Below, in pieces: positions 1 to 11,682 of a stretch of 64,000 nucleotides of DNA; position 1 is the first letter of the stretch; each line of letters begins with the position of its first letter. The stretch spans positions 56,160 through 120,159 of the forward strand of contig JAZAYU010000934.1 in NCBI GenBank assembly GCA_038501625.1. Direction: 5' to 3'. A program made the translations under genes and the position numbers. The notes beneath the pieces are model-generated. The model was not told where the DNA came from. It did not search any database and saw only the letters and a list, made by a program, of their open reading frames with translations. Origin of the DNA: Corbicula japonica. Its lineage: Eukaryota; Mollusca; Bivalvia; Venerida; Cyrenidae.

Positions 1-3000
1 GCAGTTCCATCAAACTTTGCATAATATAAAATCTATACGTGCATGAGTTTTTTTTAAATACGTTGAAAAGTTTTAACAGTAAAGAAAAATTGTTAGACCT
101 AGAAAATCTCTTAAATTCTTTTTGTAATTTGTTACAAAAAAAGGAGCGAAAATGAACAGCAATCTAAAGGTCTTCAATCTTCATAAGACTTTGTAATGAG
201 TAACTGACAACAATATTAGAGAGATTTTAATGATCTTTTTGTCGATGACGGTGAAATGACAAATGCCACAGCACCCTAAAGATTACAAGAACAACAACTA
301 CGGCCAAACATTCGTTTGTGCAAACAGGAATAATATTAAAATTTGAATTGAAAGGAAGGAAATTGATTTCAAATTAATAGAAATAATTTCTTAACGAACC
401 ATAAATATTGGAATAAAGAAGGGGAATAACTATAAAGAACTTTTTGGAAAAGTTAGAAAATGTATTTATAATTATGATTATGATTTATGACATTTATTTT
501 AGTTCAATATCAATCACTAAAATAATGTTGCAGACTAAAATAAATAACACAAATTCTCTGTGAAAGTGGAAAAACTTAAAATAAAATATAGGTCTTTGTG
601 ATTATGATGATGAAAATGCATTTCAAGTTTAAAGTTGATTTCTGTATTAGTTTCAATGTTATGGACCAAGTGCTTAAAAACGTAAACACAAAATCTAAGT
701 AAAACGGGGCAAAACTTTAAAATTATTGTAGTTATAGTTAATGGTGGTTGTGGTGAAGATAATTTTAGTACTACGTATATATTCCAAAACTCAATTTGAT
801 ATCATAATTATGTAGTTTCAAATTTATGGACCCACTGCATATTTTGGTTCATGCAAAATCTAAAATTTTACCACTAGAGAAACACAAGGCCTAGGTTTTG
901 GGTAAGATTAAAAAAAAATTCTGACAGGCAGACAATAAGAAATCACAAAGCTTAACCAGTCTATTGGACCAGAGGACAACAGTTCGCATGCAAAACGACG
1001 AATGAAAGGTAGCGAGCAGTGGTAAAATGTTCGCCCTCTGAGGAAAACTGATTTGTGCTGTCACAACAGATTTGAGCTTAAGCTGTCACCAAGACGTACT
1101 GCTACAGTGTAACGATTATGGTCCGATAATTTGCCTCGCCGGTTCCACAACGCCAGTGCTATCACTAAGACTAAAAACTACTGATCGGCATTGATAGATC
1201 GCTCATGATGTACCACGAAGCCTTTGCTCTTGGTCAGAAAAAAATCTATTGACCAAACGCCGATTATGCTTCCACCTGAGAACCTTGCATAAATAATAAA
1301 AGTGTATAGTGTCGACATACTTGATTATACCACTCAGAAGCTAACAGCTAGAAAATGTGCTCCACAAGATTTGCATGGTTGATACCGGTAATAATTTAAC
1401 CGACCTATCAAGGATGATATCTTTTTTCCTCTTGCAGCAGATAGTGTGCGCTTTCTTAAGCCTTATACAAGGACAGGTAACCGCACACAGTGTGTGACAT
1501 CAATTATACGTTTACCTTTGAGTAGCACAAACTCAACGCGAGATTTGGAAGAAATGACCATACTATTGAGTGTGGATAAGACATGGTATAGATGTTAAGT
1601 CATTCTGATACTGGTGGCTAATTTGTCGAATTCTGACCACTGCATAAATGATAGTGCCTCTAGCTGGGAGCGAACCCGCACCGTCACGGCGACAGCGCCT
1701 AGCCCTGCAATTCCTGCGAGCGGGTAAATACGTGCTAAATCTTTACGAGCAAAGCCGAGAGTTTGGTAAAGACAATTTCTTACAGTGTCTATGTAAGTAA
1801 AAGTTCTATAGAAAGTTAAACTTTGACATCCAATATGTGGTTAACGGATTGACCTACTTATAGGTCGGGCATATGTCAGGCGCATAAGTCTTTTTCTGTG
1901 TATTTTAAGTATTCTTTTCAATGAATAAAAAACAAAAAGTATCAACATTCGAATGACCATTCTTAGGTGGTAACCCTCAGGGTTATTCTTTGTTTATTGT
2001 GTTTGGTCCCCTTTTTCAAAATATTTTGTTTTAAAAAAACGTATCTGCTATCCTTTAAAAATGTAGCTTTGAAAAAAGGTTAAAGTTGATCTACATCACG
2101 AACATGTATTTAATGAGCCAACGTTATACCACATTGTCACTAAAATATGTGATCAATAACTAGCCACACAAACGAAATCTTTAAATTCATTTACTATTTT
2201 AAACAAATAAGATCAAACAAGATGTTTTTCTTTTTTGATGGCTTTGATGACAGGTTCTGTTTTATGATGTTCACTTTCCACGACTGGATAAGCAACTCTT
2301 TTTTCATGCAAAAAGCCAAACAAATAAAATCTTTAATTCATTTAATTTAAATAAAACTAAGATCGAACAAGGCATTATCCATACTTTTGTCGAAATAAAC
2401 CTTCTTGAAACTGCATCTAACATTAATTTGATTTAAATCATGTACATTTATTTAATGAGCTTACGTTATATCACATGGTCACTAAAATCTGTGATCAATA
2501 AAACAAGATCACTTTTTACAAACGATGTCTCATAACAAGAAAAAAAGTAATATATGTCATGGATTGCATACGTTGATTCAAAAATATCATGCTAACAAAA
2601 ATGTTTTAAATTATTGTGACGACCATTAGGCACCATAACTTTAATGTACATTCATAGAACATGCCTTTTGCTTAACAGAAACACCTCTTGTCCTATGGGC
2701 GACCTGTGTATTATATAAAGAACAGCTGGCAGATCAAAACTGTTCGCTACTCAATCAGAAATAACCAAATCAATCTAAAAGAAAACATTGTAGATCCTGA
2801 TCAGACGGCACGAATCTGTCCGAGATCAACGACAGTAAATTAATCTTCTTCCGATCTCTTCTATCACAAATCACTGAGTATTTGTCGTTAACCTAAAATA
2901 TTGATTTTAATATACCTCTATGATATAATCGGTAATAGGGATGCAAGACACTCCCGGTTCTTATTGATGAAGAAAAAACTAAAAAACAACCAATATTGAA

Positions 3001-3971
3001 ATCACCTGCCTTTATTAAAAAAAAATGGCCCCATATCTTAATAATGGGGACAACAACTGTGACCAGAATGAGACCAGCAGCGCTAAATAAACGTTTAGGA
3101 ATTCCTCTCTCAGCTAATCAGATCCGTCCTCCAATTTGACATACCAATCTGACTTCGTACTTGAAGAAATAAGAAACGCAACTTCTTTTAACATGAAAGG
3201 TATTTCTAGTTAAAAGAAGTTGAGATTCTAATTTCTTTAGTATATTTGTGCGATTATAATGAAATATACAGCAATGTTTTACCAAAACAATTACCTAGTA
3301 TGCAATTGTTACGCGGTCTTACGATGATTAGAGGTTAATTAAGTAGTTAGAAGTTAATTTTTGCAATTTCAATTTTCAAACATTATTACCATGTGCAGCA
3401 ATAAAATATTCATGTCAATTTAGCGAAGGAACAAAGACATTACATAAAATTGGAATAAAAGTAATATGATTTCGACACATTTGACATAACATCACAGCAG
3501 TATATCTCTTGAAATGAAAAAGTATGGACTCGCTTACAAATCAAATCACGGTAGCCTCCATAACTAATCCTTAACAATGTCACTGCTTCTGAAAATCATA
3601 TACAGTAATGAAATGTACAATAGTAATTTTGAGAGGATGTTAGAACCAACATGAAATAATATGATCATAAAAGATTAATTAAGAACTGTTCTTCAAAGTC
3701 CCTCTGTGGAGGATCACATCAGCTCCCCATTTAACCTATATACTTCTTCTATATGCCCAGACCATTCGCTTTTCGTTTTTCTATCACCACCGCAGCAAAC
3801 ATTGTGTTCACAAAGAAATATGTGTTATTTTATTTACTTAACAAACGTCGTGTCTTAAATAAGAAGTAAGATTTGATATACGGCTTACAATTAATCAATA
3901 CGCTTTTTGTCAAATGTAACCGTATAATTTATTCAAAATATGCTGTCATCTTCGAGCATTTTGGATACTAT
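1..3971. other. Gene-free flank, homologous to the 5' flank of gene D
   Basis: No credible coding region. Blocks from about 200 to 2560 match 41420-43760: for example the 'aagattac(a/c)agaacaacaactac' stretch at about 280 and 41533, and the 'catgtatttaatgagc(c/t)aacgttat' block at about 2104 and 2450. That last block recurs near 5750, 7690, 27390, 35400 and 43590. Because 41420-43760 lies upstream of gene D, this stretch is probably the upstream flank of another array member left of the window. A stretch near 2790-2830 (tgtagatcctgatcaga) belongs to a short dispersed repeat also seen at 15691, 16710, 47890 and 55810. Confidence 0.6.
1650..1722 (-). repeat. Possible tRNA-derived SINE fragment
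   Basis: Compared with the paralogous flank at 7280-7330, this position carries roughly 60 extra bases. Read on the minus strand they include GGGTTCGCTCCC, which resembles a pol III B box (GGTTCRANNCC), preceded by GGCGCTGTCGCC, which could fold as an anticodon-like stem. There is no clear A box and no complete cloverleaf, so this is at best a SINE head fragment and not a functional tRNA gene. Confidence 0.35.
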
Positions 3972-5629
3972 CTACATTTCAAGTTTCAAAACTAGGAACT
4001 TATTATTTTTTCCCAATGTTACGATTAGTAGTTTTCGTCTTTCGTCAAAACAAACAAAGTAAGGGGATTTTAAATTATCTTTCTTCGTTAGCAATTCTTG
4101 TTGCATTTGACCATCCTTCGACACAAGAACCAAGTTGTACGAACGGTTATCAGCAATACACAGTCGATCATCTCCTATCAAACAAAAAATCCCAAAGGCA
4201 GGTCCAATGCATCAGTTTTAATTTCATGCATTGAGTGATCATGCAAATCGAAAACAATTAGTCTTGATTTTTTAGGTGAAATAAATACTATATATTCAGC
4301 TACAATAAGTTCATTTCTTGAGCTTACAAAATGCAAATACACTGGGGAATGAAGGCCGTCTACAATTGATCGCTTAAGCTTCCCTGTTAAGCTGTACACT
4401 TCTATTTGCCCAGGCCCTTCATTTTGAGTTTGGTCCCCACCGCAGCAAACATAGAAAAAATTATCATGACATACAATCCCTCTACAACGGTCTCCGACAG
4501 TAAATGACTTTCCTAACTTTAGAACATTCTGAGTAACGTAATGAACCTTCTTTTGGTTTATAAGAGTCATAGCCAATTGCTGACTGTCAACCTCGCAGAT
4601 TCCAGATGGATTATCTGGCAGGTCAATATGCTCAGTGACAGTAAAGGTACTTGACAACTTCTTCAGACGTTTGTTGTTATAATCCGCAATTACAATTTCG
4701 CCATTATCAAGAAGACATACGCAAGTAATCCAGCACGTTTCCTTGTCTGAAGTCATTGAGACATCGAAATCACCGAAATGAACTGCAGACTTTGGTCTCA
4801 TACAATACGAAATGTGCCCAAGTGACGTACTTTCGCTCATTAACCGTTCCGTTTCCTTACTAGTGTAAAACTTCATTGCTCCTTCGTCTACAGGGTTACC
4901 AAATTCTTTGAGAACATTCGCATTTTCTTTAACATAAGCTGAACCATTTTTAAACTGAACGAATTGTTCTGCTTCACTTAATTTGTTCGCATCTTTAAGG
5001 TTTTTCTGAATTGTGTCTGTTACGTCAAAAAGCGTTATACCATGGTGGACATTTTCGACTGTAGATTGAAAACTTCTGGGAATTTTTCTTCGAAGTAAAC
5101 TTTTTCTGAGAGCTAGATTAATATGCAATACAGAGCATATGAGTTATGTTGTATAAAAAAATATTTGACAAAAATTGAAATCATGGTTTTAGACGAAACA
5201 TAGTCTTTTTCAAAAGACATTTCTTCCTGACCTTGTCAATGGTAAGTAACCATATACAAAAAAAAAGAGTTATAATTTTTTTCATCATTTTTAATGAAAA
5301 TGATTAATTTCGATGCAATGTGGTGTCTGATTGACTGGAATTTTTTTTTCGACTGGGGTGGGTAGTGTCTGCAGGGGGGGGGGGGGGAGGGTACCAGGGT
5401 AAGTTCCTTCCACCTGTGCTCGGCTTGTCCTCAATCTGGTGGCCTCTCATTACGGCAAACCTTTTGTGATCTGATTCGCATTTTCCACAGATATTTTCAT
5501 CACAGTCTACACAATATTTGATAGCTTCCACATTCTTGTTGTCTTTTGCAGATGGCGAGCAGGGGTGTCGTTCAAGACATCCGATCCAAGCCTTAAAGTG
5601 TCCCTCAGCTTTCTGCCGTCAACAGCCAT
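3972..5629 (-). pseudogene. TRIM-like B-box/NHL pseudogene (locus A)
   Basis: Decayed paralogue of genes B and D. Exon 1 begins with an ATG at 5629 (MAVDGRKL...). It has a 1-bp deletion near 5568 relative to gene D, and a TGT-to-TCT change that replaces one zinc-ligand cysteine of B-box 1 (CSPC becomes CSPS). The exon breaks off at about 5417, where an unrelated G-rich repeat starts, so B-box 2 is missing. The propeller part is read from 5128 to 4178, but most of the coiled coil is gone: the family alignment starts only at about TIQKNLKDA. A net 2-bp insertion in an A-run near 4187 shifts frame, and the last propeller blade continues in another frame (4181-3972). Four independent lesions make a functional product very unlikely. 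The flank and coding sequence are closest to gene D, so it probably arose in the same duplication series. Confidence 0.85.
5304..5417. repeat. G-rich dispersed repeat, copy 1
   Basis: Shares its layout with 10078-10172: '(c)aatgcaat...tgtctg(a/g)ttgac(t/a)gga', a T-run, a G-run, then 'taccA(g/a)GGTAA(a)GT(t/c)CTTCCACCTG'. In this copy the G-run is 14 bases long. It abuts the truncated B-box exon of locus A, so it marks the breakpoint that removed B-box 2. Confidence 0.6.
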
Positions 5630-7975
5630 TTCTTTTGTACTTCGTACTTCCTGGTTAGATAATGACGAAGGGGAATTAACTAATTATAACATTATGAATC
5701 TATTAACAGTGAGTTATTTCCCATTAATGAACAAGCGTTATGCGATTAACGTTATATCACATTTTCACTAAAGTAAAATCTGTGATCAATAAAACGATCA
5801 CTTTATACCAATGAAATGTCATAACAAAAGGAAAGAAGTAATACAAATGTCATGGATTCATCTCTTGACTCAAAAATCGTCCGAATAATAATAAATAAAT
5901 GTGTTTTATTTCATTAAGTTCATTATCAATCACTTGAATAAGATTAACAGAAAAAAACACAAATTCTCAATGAAAAAGTTGCAAAACTTTAAATAGGTAG
6001 GTCTTTGTGAAAGTGATGTAGACTATGATGGCGGATATGTATTTCAAGTTCGCAATTGATTTCTGAAAAAGTTTCAAAGTTATTGACCAAGTGCAAAAAA
6101 AAAAACGTTTACACAAAATCAAAGTAAAAAGGAGCAAAACTTAAAAATAATTGTAGCAGAGTAATAGGTCATGGCGGTCATGGTGAGGATTATCATAGTG
6201 GCCATTTCCAATTGCTTTTCAATGCTATTAGCTTCTTATGTTTTATATGTTTGTGTGCTTTTGCATGCAGCATTGTTCAGCTGATAGGTGTGTTGGAGTT
6301 ATTTCACTTAGATAACTTGTGCTTTTTCTGTAATTTGAGAACCTGATGGAAAAAGTGTGAGGTTGGTGCACCCTAGAACCTGGTTTAAAGCCCAAGTCGT
6401 AATTTGTGTTGCCACCGACCGTTCCAAGGCGGTATCCCCAAATGTCCTCTTTTTCGTTAATTGTTTGTGGCGTCTTAATATAATTGACATACTTATAACA
6501 AACATGCTCTCTCTTCCTCACTTCTTTTTCGCTACGTGAGGAGCCAGTGTTTTGTGAGTGTAGCAATTCCTGATAGGCACATTTCACATTTTTCCAAAAT
6601 TCAAGTTAATATCTCAGGTAGTTTCAAAGTTATGGACCTAGTGCATACTTCAGTTCATGCAAAATCTTAGAGGAAAAAAATCTGGAAGAGTTACGTGACT
6701 TGTTTATGATGATACTGATGGCGAATGCATATTCCACGTTTCAAAGTAATGTCTCAAGTAGTTTCTATCATATGTTAGGGGCAAATTTCATGTTAAGGTG
6801 AGCACAAAATCTACGTAAAAAGGGGTCTCTGTGGTTCCACAAAGCCAGCGTTATCCACAAGACTAAATGAACCAAACGGCATTGATATACCGCTCCCTGT
6901 GTACGATGGAGCGTCAGCTATCGGTCGGAATTAATCTACCAGAAGCCGTTACCCGAAACATCATTGAACCCACGTTGCCGACTAACGATATTCAATCAGA
7001 AGCTAATATCTAGCCAATAGTGTTCCACACGACCCGCGCTCTTGATAATTCTTAATTTGACATATCCCGTTTGCTCCTGTGGCACCACAATCATTGCATG
7101 AGCTTGAAATAGCCTTATACAAGAACAAATTATTCGCTCCATTAACCTCATAGTGTGTGGCATCAAATATACGGTAACCTTACACTGGCACAATTTCTAT
7201 ATGGTATTGATGTTGAGTTGTGCTGATACAGGGTCATATACGAATCATTCGCTCCTTAACGGACATAATCTATGTTGTCGAAAACTGACCATTGCATAAA
7301 GTTCTCTAAACGAGCGGGAAAATATGTTCTAACTCTGTACGAACAGAGCCGAGAGTTTGGTAAAGATATTTTCTTACAGAGTCTAGGTAAGTAAAAGATA
7401 TACAGTTAGTTAACGTTTGACATTCAATTAGAGGCTAACGAACTGACCTGCATATTATTTCTAAGTGGCTTTGAAAACACTTGTTTTTTGGGGGGAGGGG
7501 GGGGGGTGACATTCCTAGAATGCATAATCAATTCTGTTTATCTTTCTCACAAAAAGCTAGACAAACAAACTGTTTAAATTCATTTATTTATATTAAAATA
7601 AGATCAAACAAGGCGTTTTCTATACTGTTTTTCCTTTTAACCCTCAAGAAAAGAACTACATGTAACTACAAGTAACAATTAATTGTGCACATGTATTTAA
7701 TGAGCCAACGTTATATCAGATTGTCACTAAAATCTGTGATCAATAAAACGATCACTTTATACCAATGAAATGTCATAACAAAGGGAAAGAAGTAATACAA
7801 ATGTCATGGATTCATCTCTTCACTCACAAATCGTCCGAATAATAATAAATAAATGTGTTTAATTTCATTAAAATAGACATGGCTTATGCAATTCTTTTAA
7901 TGAGTTACTTGGCGGCACAAAAAGAAACAAAAACTTAAATATGTACTTAAAGAAAAAAAGTCTTTAAACCATCTT
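5630..7975. other. Gene-free, duplicated flank of locus A
   Basis: 5636-5760 matches the 5' flank of gene D (41315-41440) closely. 5750-5925 is repeated almost exactly at 7710-7880. 5930-6160 and 6600-6800 match 41740-42000 and 42040-42230. 7270-7400 matches 1630-1800 without the tRNA-like insert. The short open frames here are not conserved in codon structure and I do not regard them as genes. Confidence 0.6.
6225..6600. repeat. Dispersed repeat ('cctagaacctggtttaa' family), copy 1
   Basis: This block, including 'gaggttggtgcaccctagaa' and 'tttgtgagtgt(a/g)g(c)(a)attcctgatag', recurs at 53680-54035. Partial copies lie at about 52965-53100 and 54050-54240. The copies share noncoding landmarks rather than an open frame, so it is an interspersed repeat of unknown class. 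Confidence 0.6.
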
Positions 7976-9741
7976 GAAATTTAATACATGTTTAAAAAGG
8001 AAAATACACAAATTCCCTTTTTATGGCCATTTTTAGAGGAATGAACTATGAAAAAAAAGTTAGTTAAAGTTCAACGTTTAAAAACAAAATAAAGTAAAAA
8101 AACAATGACTAATTTAAAAATATTTATTTAAGCTAATAAATTTATTCCAAAAAATAACATGCATTATATCAAACTATACATATCTTTATACAATATTTAC
8201 ATGGTTTTATGTTGGATACACATCACATAAATTAAATTACAAAATGTTCAGCTGGCCAAAGAAAGCAATTAAAAAAAGGCTTAAAAGCAATGAAAACTGT
8301 TCGACCAGCGTAACAGTAATAAGAGTCGAGCAATGTGTTAGGCTGGCAAAAAAACACAATTTACTCTTGAGTGTTTTACTTTAAATATGTTTATTTCAGT
8401 TGGGTAAGTTTGCATTGTGAAAGATATTAAAACTTGTTTGGCCAACCAAACAAGGTAATAAAAAGTGAGGAAAGTGTTAGGCTGGCCTAAAAACTACAAT
8501 AAATCAGAATGTTTGGCTTATTAAACTTATGATCCCTGTTGGATTAATCTGCAACTGTCAAGGATATGAAAACTGTTTGGCCGGCCTAAAACAGTTACTG
8601 TTATTATATACATTGAGCAAAGTGTTATGCTGGCCAAACAGTCTTACAATAAATTCCGAGCAGGCCAAACCCCAAACGAGTTTATAGCTTATTTCAGACA
8701 TAAAACTTTACGTTAGAATGTTTAACTTAAAACTTGTACGTCTATGTTAGGCCTACCAAACGTTTAATTGTACTCTTTTACTTGTGAAAGTGTTTGGCTC
8801 GACTAACACTTGGCGCTACACAACATTTTCCAAGAAGCTGGTCGTCTTGCTTTTAACTTGTACATCTAATTTTGTTAGGCCAGCCAAACGTTTTATTGTA
8901 CACTTTTACTTGTTGTTGTATTCGGCTAGCCTGACAGTTTCAAATTCTTCCAAGATGTGAACGCAAAAGTTTAAACATTCCATCAAAGCTGATCACATTC
9001 TAATCATTATTATTTTACCTTTTACTGGAATGTAAGGCCGGCCTCACGTAATGAGTTATGTCTGAAATAAGCTATAAACTCATTTTGAGGTTTGGCCTGC
9101 TCAGAATTTATTGTGAGACTGTTTGGCCAGTCTAACACTTTGCTCAATATCTATAATTACAGTTACTGTGTTAGGCCGAACAGTTTTCATATCCTTGACA
9201 GTTCCAGATTTATCCAACACTCTAATTTATTGTGTTTTGCTAGGCCAGCCTAACACTTTCCTCACTATTCATTACTGTGTTTGGCTGGTAAAACAAGTTT
9301 TCATATCTTTCACAATGCAAACTTACCCAACTGAAATAAATTGTTTTAAAGCCAAACACTCAGAATTAATTGTGGTTTGTTTGGCCAGCCTAACACATTG
9401 CTCAACACTTATTACTGTTTTAGGCTGGCTGAACAGTTTTCATTGCTTATAAGCCCTTCTTTAAATTGCTTTGTTTGGCCAGTATAACATTTTGTAATTT
9501 GATTTATGTGATGTGTATCCAACATATGACCGTGTTAATATTGTATAAGGATAATTATATTTTGATATAATGTCTGTTACTTTTGGAATAAATTTATTAG
9601 CTGTAAATAAATACTTTTAAATTAGTCATTGTTTGTTCTCCTTTTTTTCAAATGTTGAACTTTAACTTACCTTTTTTCATAGTTCTTTCCTCTAAAAATG
9701 GCCATAAAAAGTGAATTAGTGTATTTTCCTTTTTAAAAATG
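7976..9741. mobile_element. Foldback (long-inverted-repeat) element
   Basis: About 1.77 kb arranged as two arms of roughly 700-870 bp that are imperfect reverse complements. For example 'ggaaaatacacaaattcc' at about 7999 pairs with 'gaattagtgtattttcc' at about 9713-9730, 'ttatggccatttttagagga' pairs with 9691-9710, and 'tttatagcttatttcagaca' (about 8679) pairs with 9058-9078. The centre (about 8703-9055) contains a direct repeat of roughly 130 bp. A near-palindromic motif, consensus TGTTTGGCCAGCCTAACA, occurs about 20 times across both arms and the centre. The outside flanks resemble the unfilled sequence around 43860-43940, which supports insertion into an existing duplicated block. There is no transposase-like frame. 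The ends are approximate. Confidence 0.75.
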
Positions 9742-11012
9742 TATTCAGTTTTGATTTTAAAAAAAGCCATTGTTTGATTTTACTTCAATGGTTTGCGAAT
9801 ACTTTAGATCTCTTGCAAAGTATATTTATCAGCAAGAGTTTATGCAATTCTTAAATTAAGAATAACTTATTGACACAATGATACTCGTATAGTTAAGAAA
9901 AGAAAATCTTTAAAATATCGTCAATAACGAAAGCAAATTTAATGTTTGATTTATAAAAAAAATCAGATCTCTTGCATACTCAACATGTGGAAGGATCGTA
10001 CCTTACTTATGATAAGTAACCAGATGCAAAGAATAGTTAGAGCATTTTTTCACGTTTATGTTTTAAGAAAAAGATAAAATTCAATGCAATCTCCTGTCTG
10101 GTTGACAGGATGTTTTTACTGGGATAGGGGTCTCAGCGGGGGCGGGGGATACCAAGGTAAAGTCCTTCCACCTGCGGCATATTCTATTAATCATCAAACA
10201 ATATTACAATGTTACTATGATATCATATGCTCAATTATACATACATTTGTACAATGTCTTATCACATAAAATTACTACGAAGACCATACACGCATGGCTG
10301 TCATTCTTAGATAGGATTTCAAACTGCATAGAAGTATATAATTATATACTGGCTAAAACTTATAAAAACTAATATTGACAACTTATATCACATAATTTAC
10401 AGGACTTTGAAAAAGATGTAGTTTAATTAAAATCAATTAAGGGATGTATCTGCTGTTTCTTTACTTTGTATATAAAACTTGAAGCTGTGTTTTATTAAGG
10501 TGCTATGAAATTTGTCTTTGCAATGTCATTGATAAAAAGAAAATTATCATTTTTTTACGGCAAAATACAGTTCAATAAAATAAATTGTGTTGTTTGAGAG
10601 ATTTTGATTTTTTTTTTCTTTTTTGTCTATGACATAGCAATGACAAAAGCAGAAATGCTTTAAAATGTAAATGAAACTGGACACAGATATGTTGGGTGTT
10701 TTCTATTGGTGATCTCAATGCAATAACTATCATATACACATTCTAACAAACAATGTTAAACAACTTAATATGTTGCTCATAATGTTAACCTAAACAATAA
10801 CAATTACAGACAATAAAAGTGATCAAATTTGGATACGTACAGTATAATCAATTACAGTACTATACATATAAACTAGTCCTTTTTTCAGTACTTATGCTGA
10901 GGAAAAGTTCCCGAGAAGTAAGCTTTTATACAATTTACATCTTTTTAGCCGGCTCATCCATAAAAAGGCAATTTTCGCATGCGCGACCATTGTAGGAATC
11001 AAAAGAGAACAG
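9742..11012. other. Gene-free, AT-rich duplicated flank
   Basis: Sequence after the foldback element (tgtttgattttacttcaatg) resumes the block also found near 43915. 10180-10780 resembles 27780-28080, 35880-36010 and 44210-44560, all array flanks. 10078-10172 is copy 2 of the G-rich repeat at 5304. No gene seen. Confidence 0.5.
10078..10172. repeat. G-rich dispersed repeat, copy 2
   Basis: Matches 5304-5417 over its whole length, with a shorter, interrupted G-run (gcgggggcggggga). Confidence 0.55.
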
Positions 11013-11682
11013 TGTAATGTAATAGGAAAATTATGATAATAATTTGCAAACATATTACGAGTTAAACATTTATATTTTAAAATATATTACAGGCCTTGTT
11101 TAGTTACTAATATCCTTTTCTAGATAACATCAAAAAGTTTGTTTACTAATTACCATCTCGGTCAAAATATTTTAGCCACAGGTAATTTCATGTCTTCACC
11201 TGTATGTATTAATTACATTCGACTCGTTCTTGTTACTTTTAGGCAGGACGTTATAAAACTGTTAATGTAGTTTTATGGATATAGAAGATGTTCTTATGTC
11301 AATCTGTCATCTCGAACAAATAATACGTCCTCACGAACAGTCTAGAAAAAGGTATAAAAAAACAGATATTGTTCTGGATATTGGAGAGAGAGAACGGCCG
11401 TATGGCCGGAATGAGCCACATAATGCCTTTAAGGGGGACGGTATGCTAGTCTCGTGGCTAAATTACTAAACTTTAAATATATGAAACTTATGACACTTAG
11501 AAATTTACTAGGAATATTTATACTTATGACTTATGAGAAAGAACTGTTTATGTTTTAGAAAGTCGATGTAAACGTTAAATAAACTGTTAAAAGCTTAAGA
11601 TATATAAAGTTATTTCGGAACTTAAACAGTGTTCGTATTATTACACCCTAAGACCTTGGTAAGAATCAACCACTACGTTACA
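11013..11682 (+). repeat. 5' LTR of the LARD-like element
   Basis: TG...CA ends with a short terminal inverted TGTAA/TTACA. It contains a TATA-like box (11353), an AATAAA signal (11578-11583) and a 64-codon frame (11275-11469) that is also present in the right LTR. Confidence 0.88.
11353..11361 (+). promoter_or_regulatory. Putative LTR TATA box
   Basis: TATAAAAAA in the left LTR, about 225 bp before AATAAA (11578). This order matches a U3 promoter followed by the R-region polyadenylation signal. The right LTR has the same box at about 15361 and AATAAA at 15586-15591. Confidence 0.45.
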
